DNA from: Mycobacterium sp. Marseille-P9652 | GTDB lineage: Bacteria; Actinomycetota; Actinomycetes; Mycobacteriales; Mycobacteriaceae | Direction of reading: 5' to 3' | DNA: 64,000 bases | Assembly (NCBI RefSeq): GCF_902652685.1 | Contig: NZ_CACRUY010000007.1 | Location: 1-64,000 of the forward strand | Shown here: positions 39,154-47,283 of the stretch, one piece after another | How positions within the stretch are numbered: position 1 is the stretch's first letter | How the letters are laid out: each line of letters opens with the position of its first letter | The notes under the pieces: model-generated | What the model saw: only the letters and a program-made list of their open reading frames with translations | Database searches by the model: none | What the model was told of the DNA's origin: nothing | Made by a program: the position numbers and the translations under genes

Positions 39154-40662
39154 ATGGCGCTGTTCATCAGCTATTCGAGCCAGGACAGGTTGACCGTCGA
39201 TGCGCTGACGAACGCGCTTCGCAAAGCGCAGCAACAGGTGTGGTTCGACCAGGAACTCGGGGGCGGCGACTCCTGGTGGAACAAGATCCTCGAGCAGATC
39301 CGCCAATGCGACGTGTTCGTGGTCGCGCTGTCCAACAACTGGCTGCAGTCCAAGCCCAGCCAGGCCGAACTGCGCTACGCGCAGGCGCTGCACCGGCCGA
39401 TCCTGCCCGTGCGGATCGGTGACATCGACAGCATGCGGGTGAATCCCCTTGCGACGCTGCAGATCATCGATTACCGGGAGCCCACCGTCGACGCCGGCAT
39501 CCAATTGGTGACCGCGGTGCACGCGCTGCAGCGAAACCCGGCGCCACTGCCGGATCCGCTCCCCGACGAGCCGCCGGTGCCGTTCGGCTACATCACCCGG
39601 CTCGGCAACACCCTCGCCGAGAAGGAGCTCAGCCCCCAGCAGCAGATGCAACTCCTGGTCGAGTTGCGATCGGGGCTTGACGAGGACGGGGACGACCCGA
39701 GCGCCCGCGGCGACATCGCCCAGCTCCTGCGCATGCTGCGCCTGCGCCACGACGTGACGTATCGAACCCGCACCGAGATCGACAACGTGCTGGCCGAGAT
39801 CGAGGCCAAGGACGGCCCACCGGGGGCCCACCCGGCCCCGGCCGCCGAGGCCGCGACGACCGCCGCGAAGCCGAGCGCCCCGGCCGCCCCCTCGGCGGCT
39901 CCCGCTACCGCGCCGTCCAGCGGCGGGTCGAACAAGCGACTGCTTCTGATCGGCGGGGCGGTCGTTGCCGTGATCGTCGCCGTCGCAATCGTGGTCGTCT
40001 TGGCCACCCAGGGCGGCAAGTCGAAGCCGGCGTCCAAGGCCGGTCCAGCCTCGACGACCTCGGCGCCGGCGGGCGCGGCGAACACCAACGTCACGGACGC
40101 CGGGAGGCTCGACTCCTACCTGGTCGGCGCCGAGGACGTCGGCGCGATCGTGGGCGAGCCGAATCTCGTCGTGTCGGAGAAGGCGAGCGCGATGCGTTCA
40201 CCCAGGTGGGCCCTGTCCAACCCCGATTGCCTGGGCGCCTATGAGCCCATGGCGGACGCCGCGTACAAGGGCAGCGGCTACACCGCCGTCGCCGGCCAGG
40301 CCGTCCACAGTCCCGGTGAGGAACCGGCGCACCGGATCTTCGAATCCGTGGTCGCGTTTCCGTCGGCCGACAAGGCCGGTGCGTTCGTCCAGGGCTCGGC
40401 GGACAGGTGGAAAGCCTGTGCGGGGCAGATGGTGACAACCACCTACGGCGGCAAGACCTACGGGTGGAAATTCGACGCCCTCGACGGCACCCCGCCGCGG
40501 ATCGCCCAGCAGCGGACGCAGGCGGACGGCACCCGGATCTGCCACCACGTGTTGCGGGCGGCGTCGGCGGTGGTCATCGACGTGCTGCTGTGCGGACCCG
40601 ATTCGGAGGCGGGTCAGGCGGGCCGGATCGCGGAGCAGATCTCGGCGAAGGTGGCGCAATAA
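39154..40662 (+). CDS. TIR domain protein with membrane helix and PknH-type extracellular sensor domain
   Basis: 502 aa. Residues 1-130 are a TIR domain (M-A-L-F-I-S-Y-S-S-Q-D, then D-Q-E-L-G-G-G-D-S-W-W); Glu72 in K-P-S-Q-A-E-L-R sits where TIR NADases have their catalytic Glu. Residues 140-230 are helical and charged, 230-262 Ala/Pro rich. A membrane helix spans about 264-286 (LLLIGGAVVAVIVAVAIVVV). From 312 to 502 is a PknH_C-like sensor domain with four Cys (P-D-C-L-G, K-A-C-A-G, I-C-H-H-V, L-L-C-G-P) able to form two disulfides. So an outside sensor may control a cytosolic TIR. GGAG-containing ribosome site at 39142-39147. TIR domains in bacteria mostly serve immune NAD+ cleavage; here the fusion suggests envelope signalling. 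Confidence 0.8.
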   Translation: MALFISYSSQDRLTVDALTNALRKAQQQVWFDQELGGGDSWWNKILEQIRQCDVFVVALSNNWLQSKPSQAELRYAQALHRPILPVRIGDIDSMRVNPLATLQIIDYREPTVDAGIQLVTAVHALQRNPAPLPDPLPDEPPVPFGYITRLGNTLAEKELSPQQQMQLLVELRSGLDEDGDDPSARGDIAQLLRMLRLRHDVTYRTRTEIDNVLAEIEAKDGPPGAHPAPAAEAATTAAKPSAPAAPSAAPATAPSSGGSNKRLLLIGGAVVAVIVAVAIVVVLATQGGKSKPASKAGPASTTSAPAGAANTNVTDAGRLDSYLVGAEDVGAIVGEPNLVVSEKASAMRSPRWALSNPDCLGAYEPMADAAYKGSGYTAVAGQAVHSPGEEPAHRIFESVVAFPSADKAGAFVQGSADRWKACAGQMVTTTYGGKTYGWKFDALDGTPPRIAQQRTQADGTRICHHVLRAASAVVIDVLLCGPDSEAGQAGRIAEQISAKVAQ

Positions 40663-40679
40663 GGGTCCTGACATGGTGC

Positions 40680-40728
40680 GGCCCCCGAGCAAAGCTCCCG
40701 ATTGGACGGACCGGGAAGCTCGGGGGCC
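40680..40728 (+). terminator. Strong hairpin after the TIR gene
   Basis: GGCCCCCGAGC (40680-40690) pairs perfectly with GCTCGGGGGCC (40718-40728), with an inner stem AGCTCCCG/CGGGAAGCT. No T-run follows. Likely ends the TIR transcript and marks the last chromosomal structure before the integrated element. Confidence 0.65.
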
Positions 40729-40887
40729 GGGTGGCTGCGGGGAATTCGCCAGCGCAATCTGCCGGTTATTCCAAGCCACTGCTGCTAGCGCGCAGCCACC
40801 TCACATGTCCATGAAGCTATCAAATTCTTGGACTAACGATCCGGTGGCCTTAGCGCCCTGAGCTGCTGTTATGGGGCGTAAATCCAC

Positions 40888-40898
40888 TTCCGTTTCAC
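40888..40898 (+). repeat. TTCCGTTTCAC copy left of integrase
   Basis: 11 bases identical to the arms of the inverted repeat at 42118-42163. Lies 29 bp before the integrase ATG; a candidate arm-type integrase site. Confidence 0.5.
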
Positions 40899-40926
40899 GG
40901 ACAGCGCTCCATGTCACAATAACTGC

Positions 40927-41811
40927 ATGAACGCATCTTTGCTCACAGCGCTACTCCCCTCCTGGCGGCTCGCCATGGAGGGCAACAAGTCACCCGGCAC
41001 AATCACCACCTACACCTATGCCGTGACGGTGTACCTGGAGTGGTGCGAACGGCTCGAACGACCAGCCCTCGACCGCGACTCGCTGCGGGCCTGGATTGCC
41101 GACATGCTCGGCAGCCTGTCTGCCTCGACCGCCCGTATCCGGCAGCAGGCCGTCAAGAGCTATGCGGCCTGGCTTCATGAGGAAGGTGAGATCGACGCAA
41201 ACCCGTTCACGGGCGTGGCACCCCCGAAGCTCTCCGCGAAGGTCACCGAGGCCCTACGCGACGACCAAGTGGCGGCCATGATCAAAGCCTGCAAAGGAAC
41301 GTCTCTAGCAGATCGCCGCGACGAAGCGTTAGTGCGGTTCATGGCAGAGACCGGCACCCGCGCACAAGAGACGGTCGGAATCCTGCTGGCCGAGACGGAC
41401 CTCGCCGCACGCCGCACCATCGTCCGTAAAGGCAAGGGGCGGAAGGAACGAGTGGTTCCATTCAGCAGGGAGTGTGCAGAGGCTATTGACCGATACCTGC
41501 GAATGCGGCGGCGACTGAATATGGCCATGGAAGGCCCGCTCTGGGTAGGGGTTGGCGGAAAGTCGTTCGGGTACTACGGATTACGCAAGACACTGCAACA
41601 ACGGGCTGAGAGCGCCTCTGTGCCCAATTTCCATCTGCACCTGATGCGGCACACTGCCGCAACACGTTGGTTGCGCCAGGGGGGCAGCGAGGGTGGTCTG
41701 ATGGCCATCGCTGGATGGGACCAGCGCAGCATGTTGGACCGCTACACTCGGGCCAGCGCCACCGACAGGGCGCTCAGCGAGGCACAGACCCTTAGCCTCG
41801 GCGCTTTCTAG
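40927..41811 (+). CDS. Tyrosine recombinase/integrase
   Basis: 294 aa, XerC/D size. Core-binding SAM-like domain at about 5-90; catalytic domain at about 105-290 with Arg (T-G-T-R-A-Q-E), Lys near K-G-K-G-R-K-E, H-L-M-R-H-T (His/Arg) and nucleophile Tyr273 in L-D-R-Y-T-R-A. All key residues are present, so it is probably active. It stands at the left end of the inserted block and is flanked by the TTCCGTTTCAC repeats. Its stop overlaps the convergent small gene by 20 bp. Confidence 0.92.
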   Translation: MNASLLTALLPSWRLAMEGNKSPGTITTYTYAVTVYLEWCERLERPALDRDSLRAWIADMLGSLSASTARIRQQAVKSYAAWLHEEGEIDANPFTGVAPPKLSAKVTEALRDDQVAAMIKACKGTSLADRRDEALVRFMAETGTRAQETVGILLAETDLAARRTIVRKGKGRKERVVPFSRECAEAIDRYLRMRRRLNMAMEGPLWVGVGGKSFGYYGLRKTLQQRAESASVPNFHLHLMRHTAATRWLRQGGSEGGLMAIAGWDQRSMLDRYTRASATDRALSEAQTLSLGAF

Positions 41812-42037
41812 CGCGGGCCGATTTCAGGGCCAGCCGTTTAAAGTAGGCCGTCTTCAGGTTCTCGGCGCGCTTCATGCGTTCTTCTGGCGGTAGCACACTG
41901 TCGGGGTCTACCTCACGCTCAAACTTGGCCATCATGGCGGCGCGGGCCGGTGCGGTGCGGGCTGCGCGATCTTCTGTGCGCGCCCATGATTCGTGGGAAG
42001 CGATGGATGCGAGTAGCTTTCGTTCAGTCTGGTTCAT
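41792..42037 (-). CDS. Small conserved protein of mycobacterial mobile elements
   Basis: 81 aa from ATG 42037 (a TTG at 42079 would add 14). Charged, helical: M-N-Q-T-E-R-K-L-L-A-S-I, S-W-A-R-T, then P-P-E-E-R-M-K-R-A-E-N-L and a Lys/Arg-rich end (LALKSARARKRRG). Reads like a small DNA/RNA-binding or regulatory protein, but no family can be named. Convergent and overlapping with the integrase; sits inside the repeat-bounded unit 40888-42163, so it may work with the integrase. Confidence 0.6.
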   Translation of the reverse strand: MNQTERKLLASIASHESWARTEDRAARTAPARAAMMAKFEREVDPDSVLPPEERMKRAENLKTAYFKRLALKSARARKRRG

Positions 42038-42117
42038 CACATACGCGCCGAACAATGTAGGCGCGAGGGACTCGTCCAACGACTGAGGTCATGCTGCCAT
42101 CCTCCCATGCCAGTTTT

Positions 42118-42163
42118 GGCGTGAAACGGAAACAGGTGGCCGAATTATCTTCCGTTTCACGCC
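42118..42163. repeat. 14-bp perfect inverted repeat right of the integrase unit
   Basis: GGCGTGAAACGGAA (42118-42131) and TTCCGTTTCACGCC (42150-42163) with an 18-nt loop. Its 11-bp core is the same as at 40888-40898. Candidate integrase/excisionase arm sites or an operator for the divergent small gene. Confidence 0.6.
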
Positions 42164-42858
42164 GAGGCCGAACGCCTACACTGGTCCTGTCAGTCGCGGC
42201 AGCAACCGCTGATTAATATCGAAATCGGAAGGCATGCAGTACAATTACAAGTAGAAGAGATGAAAGATGTTGGACATCCAGGTGATCGAGAGTCTTCTCT
42301 CCACCGTCCTAAACCTTGAACTCTAAATCTTCTTCCCATGGACCCGCGTAACGCTATCTCCGCACGAGGGGTACGGTGCAGCTACGCCGCGCGGCGCGGT
42401 CTCCACAACTGGTGATCACCAACATGTTTGGTGTGACAATCGAATAGAAAATGCTCCCCCGAACTACCTGGGTAAGCCAAGGCAAGCGGGGAGAGTTAGC
42501 TGGCGGATGGAGCAACCCCGGTCAACGTTGGCCCGAGTCACGGGCTGGGGTTCGTCGTGTCTCCGAGAGGACTGTTTCGTATCAAGCCTGCTATCTCGGA
42601 CACGGCTAGGCAGCACGAAGCGCGCTGCCAGGATTGGCTTGTCCATCTCCGCAATGGAATTGACAAGACCCAGAGGACTGCCCCACATCGGTGCCCAGGC
42701 AGCCGCAAGAGTTCTGGACCAAGCGCGTGCCCCGACCCCTGGGGCGCAGAAATAGCGAGACTCGCCACCGATAACGACGCAAATGATTTCGGACTGGCGA
42801 GTCACAACTACAGCGAGCCAGTTCCGCTCGCCACAACGGCAGGGAGAGAGTCGAAGCC
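42164..42858. other. AT-richer spacer with no clear gene
   Basis: About 700 bp. The only coding candidate I would mention is a 19-codon frame at 42267-42326 (starts M-L-D-I-Q-V-I-E-S, ends L-N-L-E-L) behind a purine-rich GAAGAGATGAAAG. Longer frames here show no protein-like pattern. Confidence 0.4.
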
Positions 42859-43086
42859 ATGAGGGGCAACGTCCGTACCGCCGCGAAGCGGCATATGAAA
42901 GAGGACCGTCGTCAGGCAGCTAAAGAGAAGGCCGATCTAAGCAGGGCCAAGAACAACAACTGGGGTCCACTAGAACAATCGGCGCGGCAGGCACTCGCCG
43001 CTGAGCGTCGCCGCCAGGGGATACCAGACACCCCACTCCCAAGCCAGTGTTGGCGCCGAACAAAAGATTTGGAGAAAGCGACATGA
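42859..43086 (+). CDS. Small basic hypothetical protein
   Basis: 75 aa, strongly charged and helical (K-R-H-M-K-E-D-R-R-Q-A-A-K-E-K-A-D-L). Its TGA overlaps the next ATG (ATGA), which points to coupled translation and supports it as a gene. Purine-rich AGGGAGAGAG precedes the start. Function unknown; likely a partner of the HTH protein. Confidence 0.55.
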   Translation: MRGNVRTAAKRHMKEDRRQAAKEKADLSRAKNNNWGPLEQSARQALAAERRRQGIPDTPLPSQCWRRTKDLEKAT

Positions 43087-43286
43087 CACAGACAGATCGA
43101 CTACTCGGCGTTCGGGAAGTCGCCGGGCTGCTCGGCGTATCACCTGGCACCGTCTACAGCATGCGGTACAGGGGCACCGGCCCGGCCGGGTGGCGGCGTG
43201 GCAAGCGGCTCGTGTTCCGCCGCAGCGACGTAGAGAATTTCCTTATCCGCGAGTGTGAACGGACGCTGAAGGGTGAGGGTGGTTGA
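43083..43286 (+). CDS. HTH DNA-binding protein, excisionase/AlpA-like (MerR-type helix)
   Basis: 67 aa. L-L-G-V-R-E-V-A-G-L-L-G-V-S-P-G-T-V-Y and R-R-G-K-R-L-V-F-R-R-S-D-V form the excisionase-type winged HTH (PF12728). Such proteins direct integrase toward excision or act as regulators of element genes. GGAG at 43073-43076 precedes the ATG. Overlaps the previous gene by 4 nt. Confidence 0.85.
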   Translation: MTQTDRLLGVREVAGLLGVSPGTVYSMRYRGTGPAGWRRGKRLVFRRSDVENFLIRECERTLKGEGG

Positions 43287-43305
43287 GCGCCAAAGGCTTT
43301 GGCAG

Positions 43306-43322
43306 ACCCTCCGACGGAGGGT
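43306..43322 (+). terminator. Short stem-loop after the HTH gene
   Basis: ACCCTCC, loop GAC, GGAGGGT; a 7-bp perfect stem 20 bp after the stop. No T-run. Confidence 0.5.
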
Positions 43323-43878
43323 GTCGCGACCAGGGCTTTTAGCGAAAAGCGGTCTCGCGCATCAATATCGTCAAAGTTGGCGGCGGACCCGACCTGCGGT
43401 TTTGCAGAAAACCTCCCGACCGGATATGCCCGGGGAGAGAGAGGCAGATATGCTCGAGGTGTCAGGATTTCCGGCGCCTTGGGGTACCCCCCAGGCAACC
43501 CAAATGCACTGTGCCGCAGTCGCATAGAGAAGGGGTGAGCTAGAGGCGGGGCGTGGCGCTACAGCGGGCGCACTCGCGTAGGTGATGCGCGACGCACAAC
43601 CGCTGCCGGTCCGTCCAGGCTCATGGATGCGCCGATGAGGCGCTACGTGCGGATACAAGAGCCGGTGGGCAGTCCCAATGAGCCAGCAGACGGGTAGCCG
43701 GTTCGACGAAAGCGAAAGAGCCGTTCGAGGCTCAGTGGGTGTTGTTGAAGGAACTTGGCTTGGCCTGAGAGTCGGAACATGCCCGCCAGGCTGCTGCATC
43801 GAGGCGGCGGTCGGGGTTGCGAGGGGATCGCTTCCTGTCTGCCCGCTAGCGTTGCGCATTACAGATCAAGGAGTGCAT
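43323..43878. other. Spacer, no supported gene
   Basis: About 555 bp. Frames present are low-complexity or out of keeping with coding; one 25-codon frame near 43450 follows GAGAGAGAGG but has no other support. Probably holds the promoter of the UDG-like gene. Confidence 0.4.
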
Positions 43879-44463
43879 GTGAGCCTCTTCGAGACGATGG
43901 AGCCATACGCCTGGCATGGAAGTTGGGCAGTCTGGGGATCGTGGGATGCCATACCTCCGTTTGACCGGCACGGCAACCTCCGATTCCCAACGCACGAAAC
44001 CCAGCACCTCAACAGACTGCACGGCCAGGCCGTGATCCTCGGACTCAACCCAGCGGGCGATGGGCAACCCCCGGTGCGCATACCCGGGCGCGAATGGGCC
44101 AACTTTCACACGCCGGGCGTACACAACGACCACTTTCTTGCCACAGCGTTTTACGGAACGTGGCTTTGGGGTTGCTACATGACAGACCTCATACCAGAGA
44201 CACATCAAAGCAAGTCGGCAAAGGTGAATCCCGGCGATAGGGATGTCGAAGCCTTCATGCAGGAAGTGTCCTTGCTTGGGGAACCAGACCAGTTGTTCGT
44301 GTGCCTGGGTGACAAGAGCTACAAGGCGCTGTCCAGGTCATTACCTGCGGATTCGCGGGTTGTGAAAGTTCCGCACTACAGCGCCTCCAATGCGCGTGTG
44401 CATAAGGGACGGCCAGAGGTGTATCGAGAGTTCTGCCAGCAAGCGTTGGCTGAATACCTCTGA
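43879..44463 (+). CDS. Uracil-DNA-glycosylase-fold-like protein
   Basis: 194 aa. GTG start with AAGGAG 7 nt upstream (a longer frame to 43678 lacks support). The pattern suggests the UDG superfamily: first motif A-V-I-L-G-L-N-P-A-G-D-G (compare G-x-N-P-G), a middle C-Y-M-T-D-L-I-P, F-V-C-L-G-D-K-S-Y strand, and a last motif V-P-H-Y-S-A-S-N in place of the usual H-P-S-P-x-S. Motif residues differ from known classes, so base specificity or even glycosylase activity is uncertain. As cargo of a mobile element it may act on modified or foreign DNA (inference). Confidence 0.6.
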   Translation: MSLFETMEPYAWHGSWAVWGSWDAIPPFDRHGNLRFPTHETQHLNRLHGQAVILGLNPAGDGQPPVRIPGREWANFHTPGVHNDHFLATAFYGTWLWGCYMTDLIPETHQSKSAKVNPGDRDVEAFMQEVSLLGEPDQLFVCLGDKSYKALSRSLPADSRVVKVPHYSASNARVHKGRPEVYREFCQQALAEYL

Positions 44464-44559
44464 TCTGCCGCTCCGGGCCTAATTCCCGCTGCCTCACGCG
44501 AGGGACGCCATGATGGCCGTTGCTAGGTGGGAGAGGGTCTGTTGTGGGAGTCTGCTGGG

Positions 44560-47241
44560 GTGTCCGCTGATCCGGCGGCCACTGCTCCCTCGGGGGTGGT
44601 GACGTTTCTGTTCACCGACGTGGAGGGTTCGACCCGTCGGTGGGAAGCCGATGCGGACGGCATGCGGGTGGCACTGGCCGCGCACGACGAAGTGTTGCGC
44701 TCAGTGATCGACGCTCACACCGGCTTCCTGTTCAAACACACCGGCGACGGGGTGTGCGCGGCATTTAGTTCGCCGAAGGCAGCGGTCGATGCGGCGGTGG
44801 CCGCCCAGAGAGCACTGAAATTGCCGGTACGGATGGGCATCGCGACCGGGGAAGCCGAACTGCGCGACGGGGATTACTTCGGTGCGGTGCTCAACCGAGC
44901 GGCGCGGGTTATGGCCGCCGGGCATGGTGGGCAGATTCTTGTGGGCGAGTCAACAGCGGGTCTGCTCAGTGGTGTGGAGCTGGTGGATTTGGGGCCGCGA
45001 CGGTTGCGAGACCTACCCATCCCGGTCGGAGTGTTTCAGGTCCGAGCGCCGGGCCTGCAGGCAGACTTTCCCCCGTTGCGGGCGCTTGATGCTAGCCCGG
45101 GGAATTTGCGGCCTGTGAGCACGAGCTTTATCGGGCGTGAGTCGGAGGTCGCCGAGCTGCAATCGGCGGTGAAGGCTCATCGATTGGTGACGTTGACTGG
45201 GGCGGGCGGGGTCGGCAAGACCCGGCTGGCCACCGAGGTCGCGGCACGGGTAGCCGACGACTTTCCCGACGGGGTGTGGTTTTTCGACTTGGCTGCGGTG
45301 GCTGATCCGGCGGCGGTGCCCGACGCGGTGGCTGCGGTGTTGGGCATCATCCAGCAGCCGGGCAAGACGGTGACCGAGTCGGTGGCGTCGGCGTTGGAGG
45401 GCCGGGTGCGGCTGCTGGTGTTGGATAACTGCGAGCACGTGGTCGACGCGGCGGCCGATCTGGTTGAGGCGATCCTGGCCACTTCGGTGACGGTCAGCAT
45501 CCTGGCTACCAGCCGCGAAGGTTTGGGGGTCAACGACGAACAGCTCTGGCGGGTCCCGTCCCTCGACGTCAATTCTGGCAGCCAATCGGCTGCGGTGAAC
45601 CTTTTCCTCGACCGTGCTCGCAGCGTCGTGTCGGACTTCTCGCTGGGCCAGCACGGCGAGGCCGACGCGGTCGTGGAAATCTGCCGCAGACTCGACGGCA
45701 TCCCGTTAGCGATCGAGTTGGCGGCCTCGCGAATGGCGTCGATGACCGCACGCGAGGTCCGTGATCGTCTCGACCAGCGGTTCCGGCTGCTGGTCGGCTC
45801 CCGGCGTGGCCTGTCGCGCCACCACACCCTGCGGCACGCGGTGGCGTGGTCCTATGACCTGCTCGACGACGCGGAAAAGAAGCTGCTGGAGCGGTGTTCG
45901 GTGTTCGCGGGTGGATTCGATTTGCACAGCGCCTGCGCCGTTGCTGGATTTGATGGCCACGACGACTTCGCCGTGCTGGATCGGCTGGACGCCTTGGTGC
46001 GCAAGTCGTTACTGGTGGCTGACCGGTCTTCGGGGCGGACCCGGTTTTCGATGTTGGAGACGATTCGCGAGTTCGCTGAGGAGCAGCTCGTCTGCTCAGG
46101 CGCAGTAAATGAGGTGCGAACCGCGCATGCTCGCTATTTCGCCGGGCGCGAAGCCGACATCCTGGCCCTGTGGGACAGCGCCCGCCAGCGCGAGGCGTAT
46201 GACTGGTTCTCTGCTGAGTTAGCCAATTTGCGCACCGCGTTTCGATGGGCCACCGATGAAAGTGACCTCGACAGGGCCGTCACCATCGCAACGTTCGCAT
46301 CGTTTCTGGGTTATCTGGTGGAAAGTTATGAACCGATCACTTGGTCAGAAGAGCTGATCGAACCCGCTCGCGCCGTTGACCATCCCCGGCTGGCAGCTCT
46401 GTACACCATGGCGTCGAATTGCTATACGGCAGGACGGGTCGAGGCGGCGATTCGATACAGCGACGACGGAAGCAAAATCGTTCTCGGCAGGAGTTGCGAT
46501 GTGCTGCCGTACGGCTTCGAAGGCAACATCGGAGGTGCTTACATGTACGTCGGGCATCCCGAACGGTGGGTCGAAATATGTCGTGCCGAGCTGCGTCGCC
46601 GCCGCGACGCAGCGGTCGGCATCCGGGCATCTCTGGTTATGGGGCTGGTGTTCGCCGGTTCGGGTGAAGAAGCGAGGGTTGTCGCGGCTGGCCTGATTGA
46701 GGCAGCGGAATCAACGGAGAACCCGTGCGTGGTGTCCTTCGCGCTCTCCGCTGACGGCCTCGCGTTCAGCGACACAGACCCTGCCCGCGCACTCGATGCC
46801 TTACGACGGAGCCTGGCAATCGCCCAAGACAGCGGCAATCGCTTCATCGAGTCCATGATTGCGTATAACCTGTCTCGCCTAGAGGCCACGCACGGCGACA
46901 TGGCGTCCGCGTTCGACTGTCTCAGTTTGGCAATCCGGAACATGCACGACTCGGGCGACACCACCACGATGCGCACGCCTCTGGCTCTCCTCGCCACGGT
47001 CTTGGACCAGCTCGGACGCTACGAGTCGGCGGCCACAATTGCCGGGTTCGCTCTAAGTCCCCTCACCGAAATGCTGTACCGGGAGGTAAGCGCCGGAGTT
47101 GCACACCTCCGCGAAGTCTTCGGCGATCAGACCTACGAATCACTCGCACGCAAAGGCGGGGCGATGACCACCGCAGCGATGGTGACCTACGCCTACGACC
47201 AAATCGACCAGGCCCGAACAGAACTCGAACACCCTGGTTGA
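44560..47241 (+). CDS. Class III cyclase-STAND ATPase regulator
   Basis: 893 aa. Residues about 10-170: nucleotidyl cyclase with F-T-D-V-E-G-S-T and H-T-G-D-G-V (metal Asps), Lys in F-K-H-T-G-D-G, and L-N-R-A-A-R (Asn/Arg), but Ala where the purine-reading Asp normally sits. Residues about 200-480: NB-ARC/STAND ATPase (T-G-A-G-G-V-G-K-T, L-V-L-D-N-C-E-H, G-I-P-L-A-I-E-L-A-A). The rest is TPR-like helical. No LuxR HTH at the end, unlike Rv0386/Rv1358-type relatives. GTG start after GGGAG; other in-frame GTG at 44527. Role: cAMP-linked signalling or regulation. Confidence 0.88.
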   Translation: MSADPAATAPSGVVTFLFTDVEGSTRRWEADADGMRVALAAHDEVLRSVIDAHTGFLFKHTGDGVCAAFSSPKAAVDAAVAAQRALKLPVRMGIATGEAELRDGDYFGAVLNRAARVMAAGHGGQILVGESTAGLLSGVELVDLGPRRLRDLPIPVGVFQVRAPGLQADFPPLRALDASPGNLRPVSTSFIGRESEVAELQSAVKAHRLVTLTGAGGVGKTRLATEVAARVADDFPDGVWFFDLAAVADPAAVPDAVAAVLGIIQQPGKTVTESVASALEGRVRLLVLDNCEHVVDAAADLVEAILATSVTVSILATSREGLGVNDEQLWRVPSLDVNSGSQSAAVNLFLDRARSVVSDFSLGQHGEADAVVEICRRLDGIPLAIELAASRMASMTAREVRDRLDQRFRLLVGSRRGLSRHHTLRHAVAWSYDLLDDAEKKLLERCSVFAGGFDLHSACAVAGFDGHDDFAVLDRLDALVRKSLLVADRSSGRTRFSMLETIREFAEEQLVCSGAVNEVRTAHARYFAGREADILALWDSARQREAYDWFSAELANLRTAFRWATDESDLDRAVTIATFASFLGYLVESYEPITWSEELIEPARAVDHPRLAALYTMASNCYTAGRVEAAIRYSDDGSKIVLGRSCDVLPYGFEGNIGGAYMYVGHPERWVEICRAELRRRRDAAVGIRASLVMGLVFAGSGEEARVVAAGLIEAAESTENPCVVSFALSADGLAFSDTDPARALDALRRSLAIAQDSGNRFIESMIAYNLSRLEATHGDMASAFDCLSLAIRNMHDSGDTTTMRTPLALLATVLDQLGRYESAATIAGFALSPLTEMLYREVSAGVAHLREVFGDQTYESLARKGGAMTTAAMVTYAYDQIDQARTELEHPG

Positions 47242-47283
47242 GTTGCGCTAGCCGCGTGTCCAACGCAAAAGCGCCGCAGCCTC

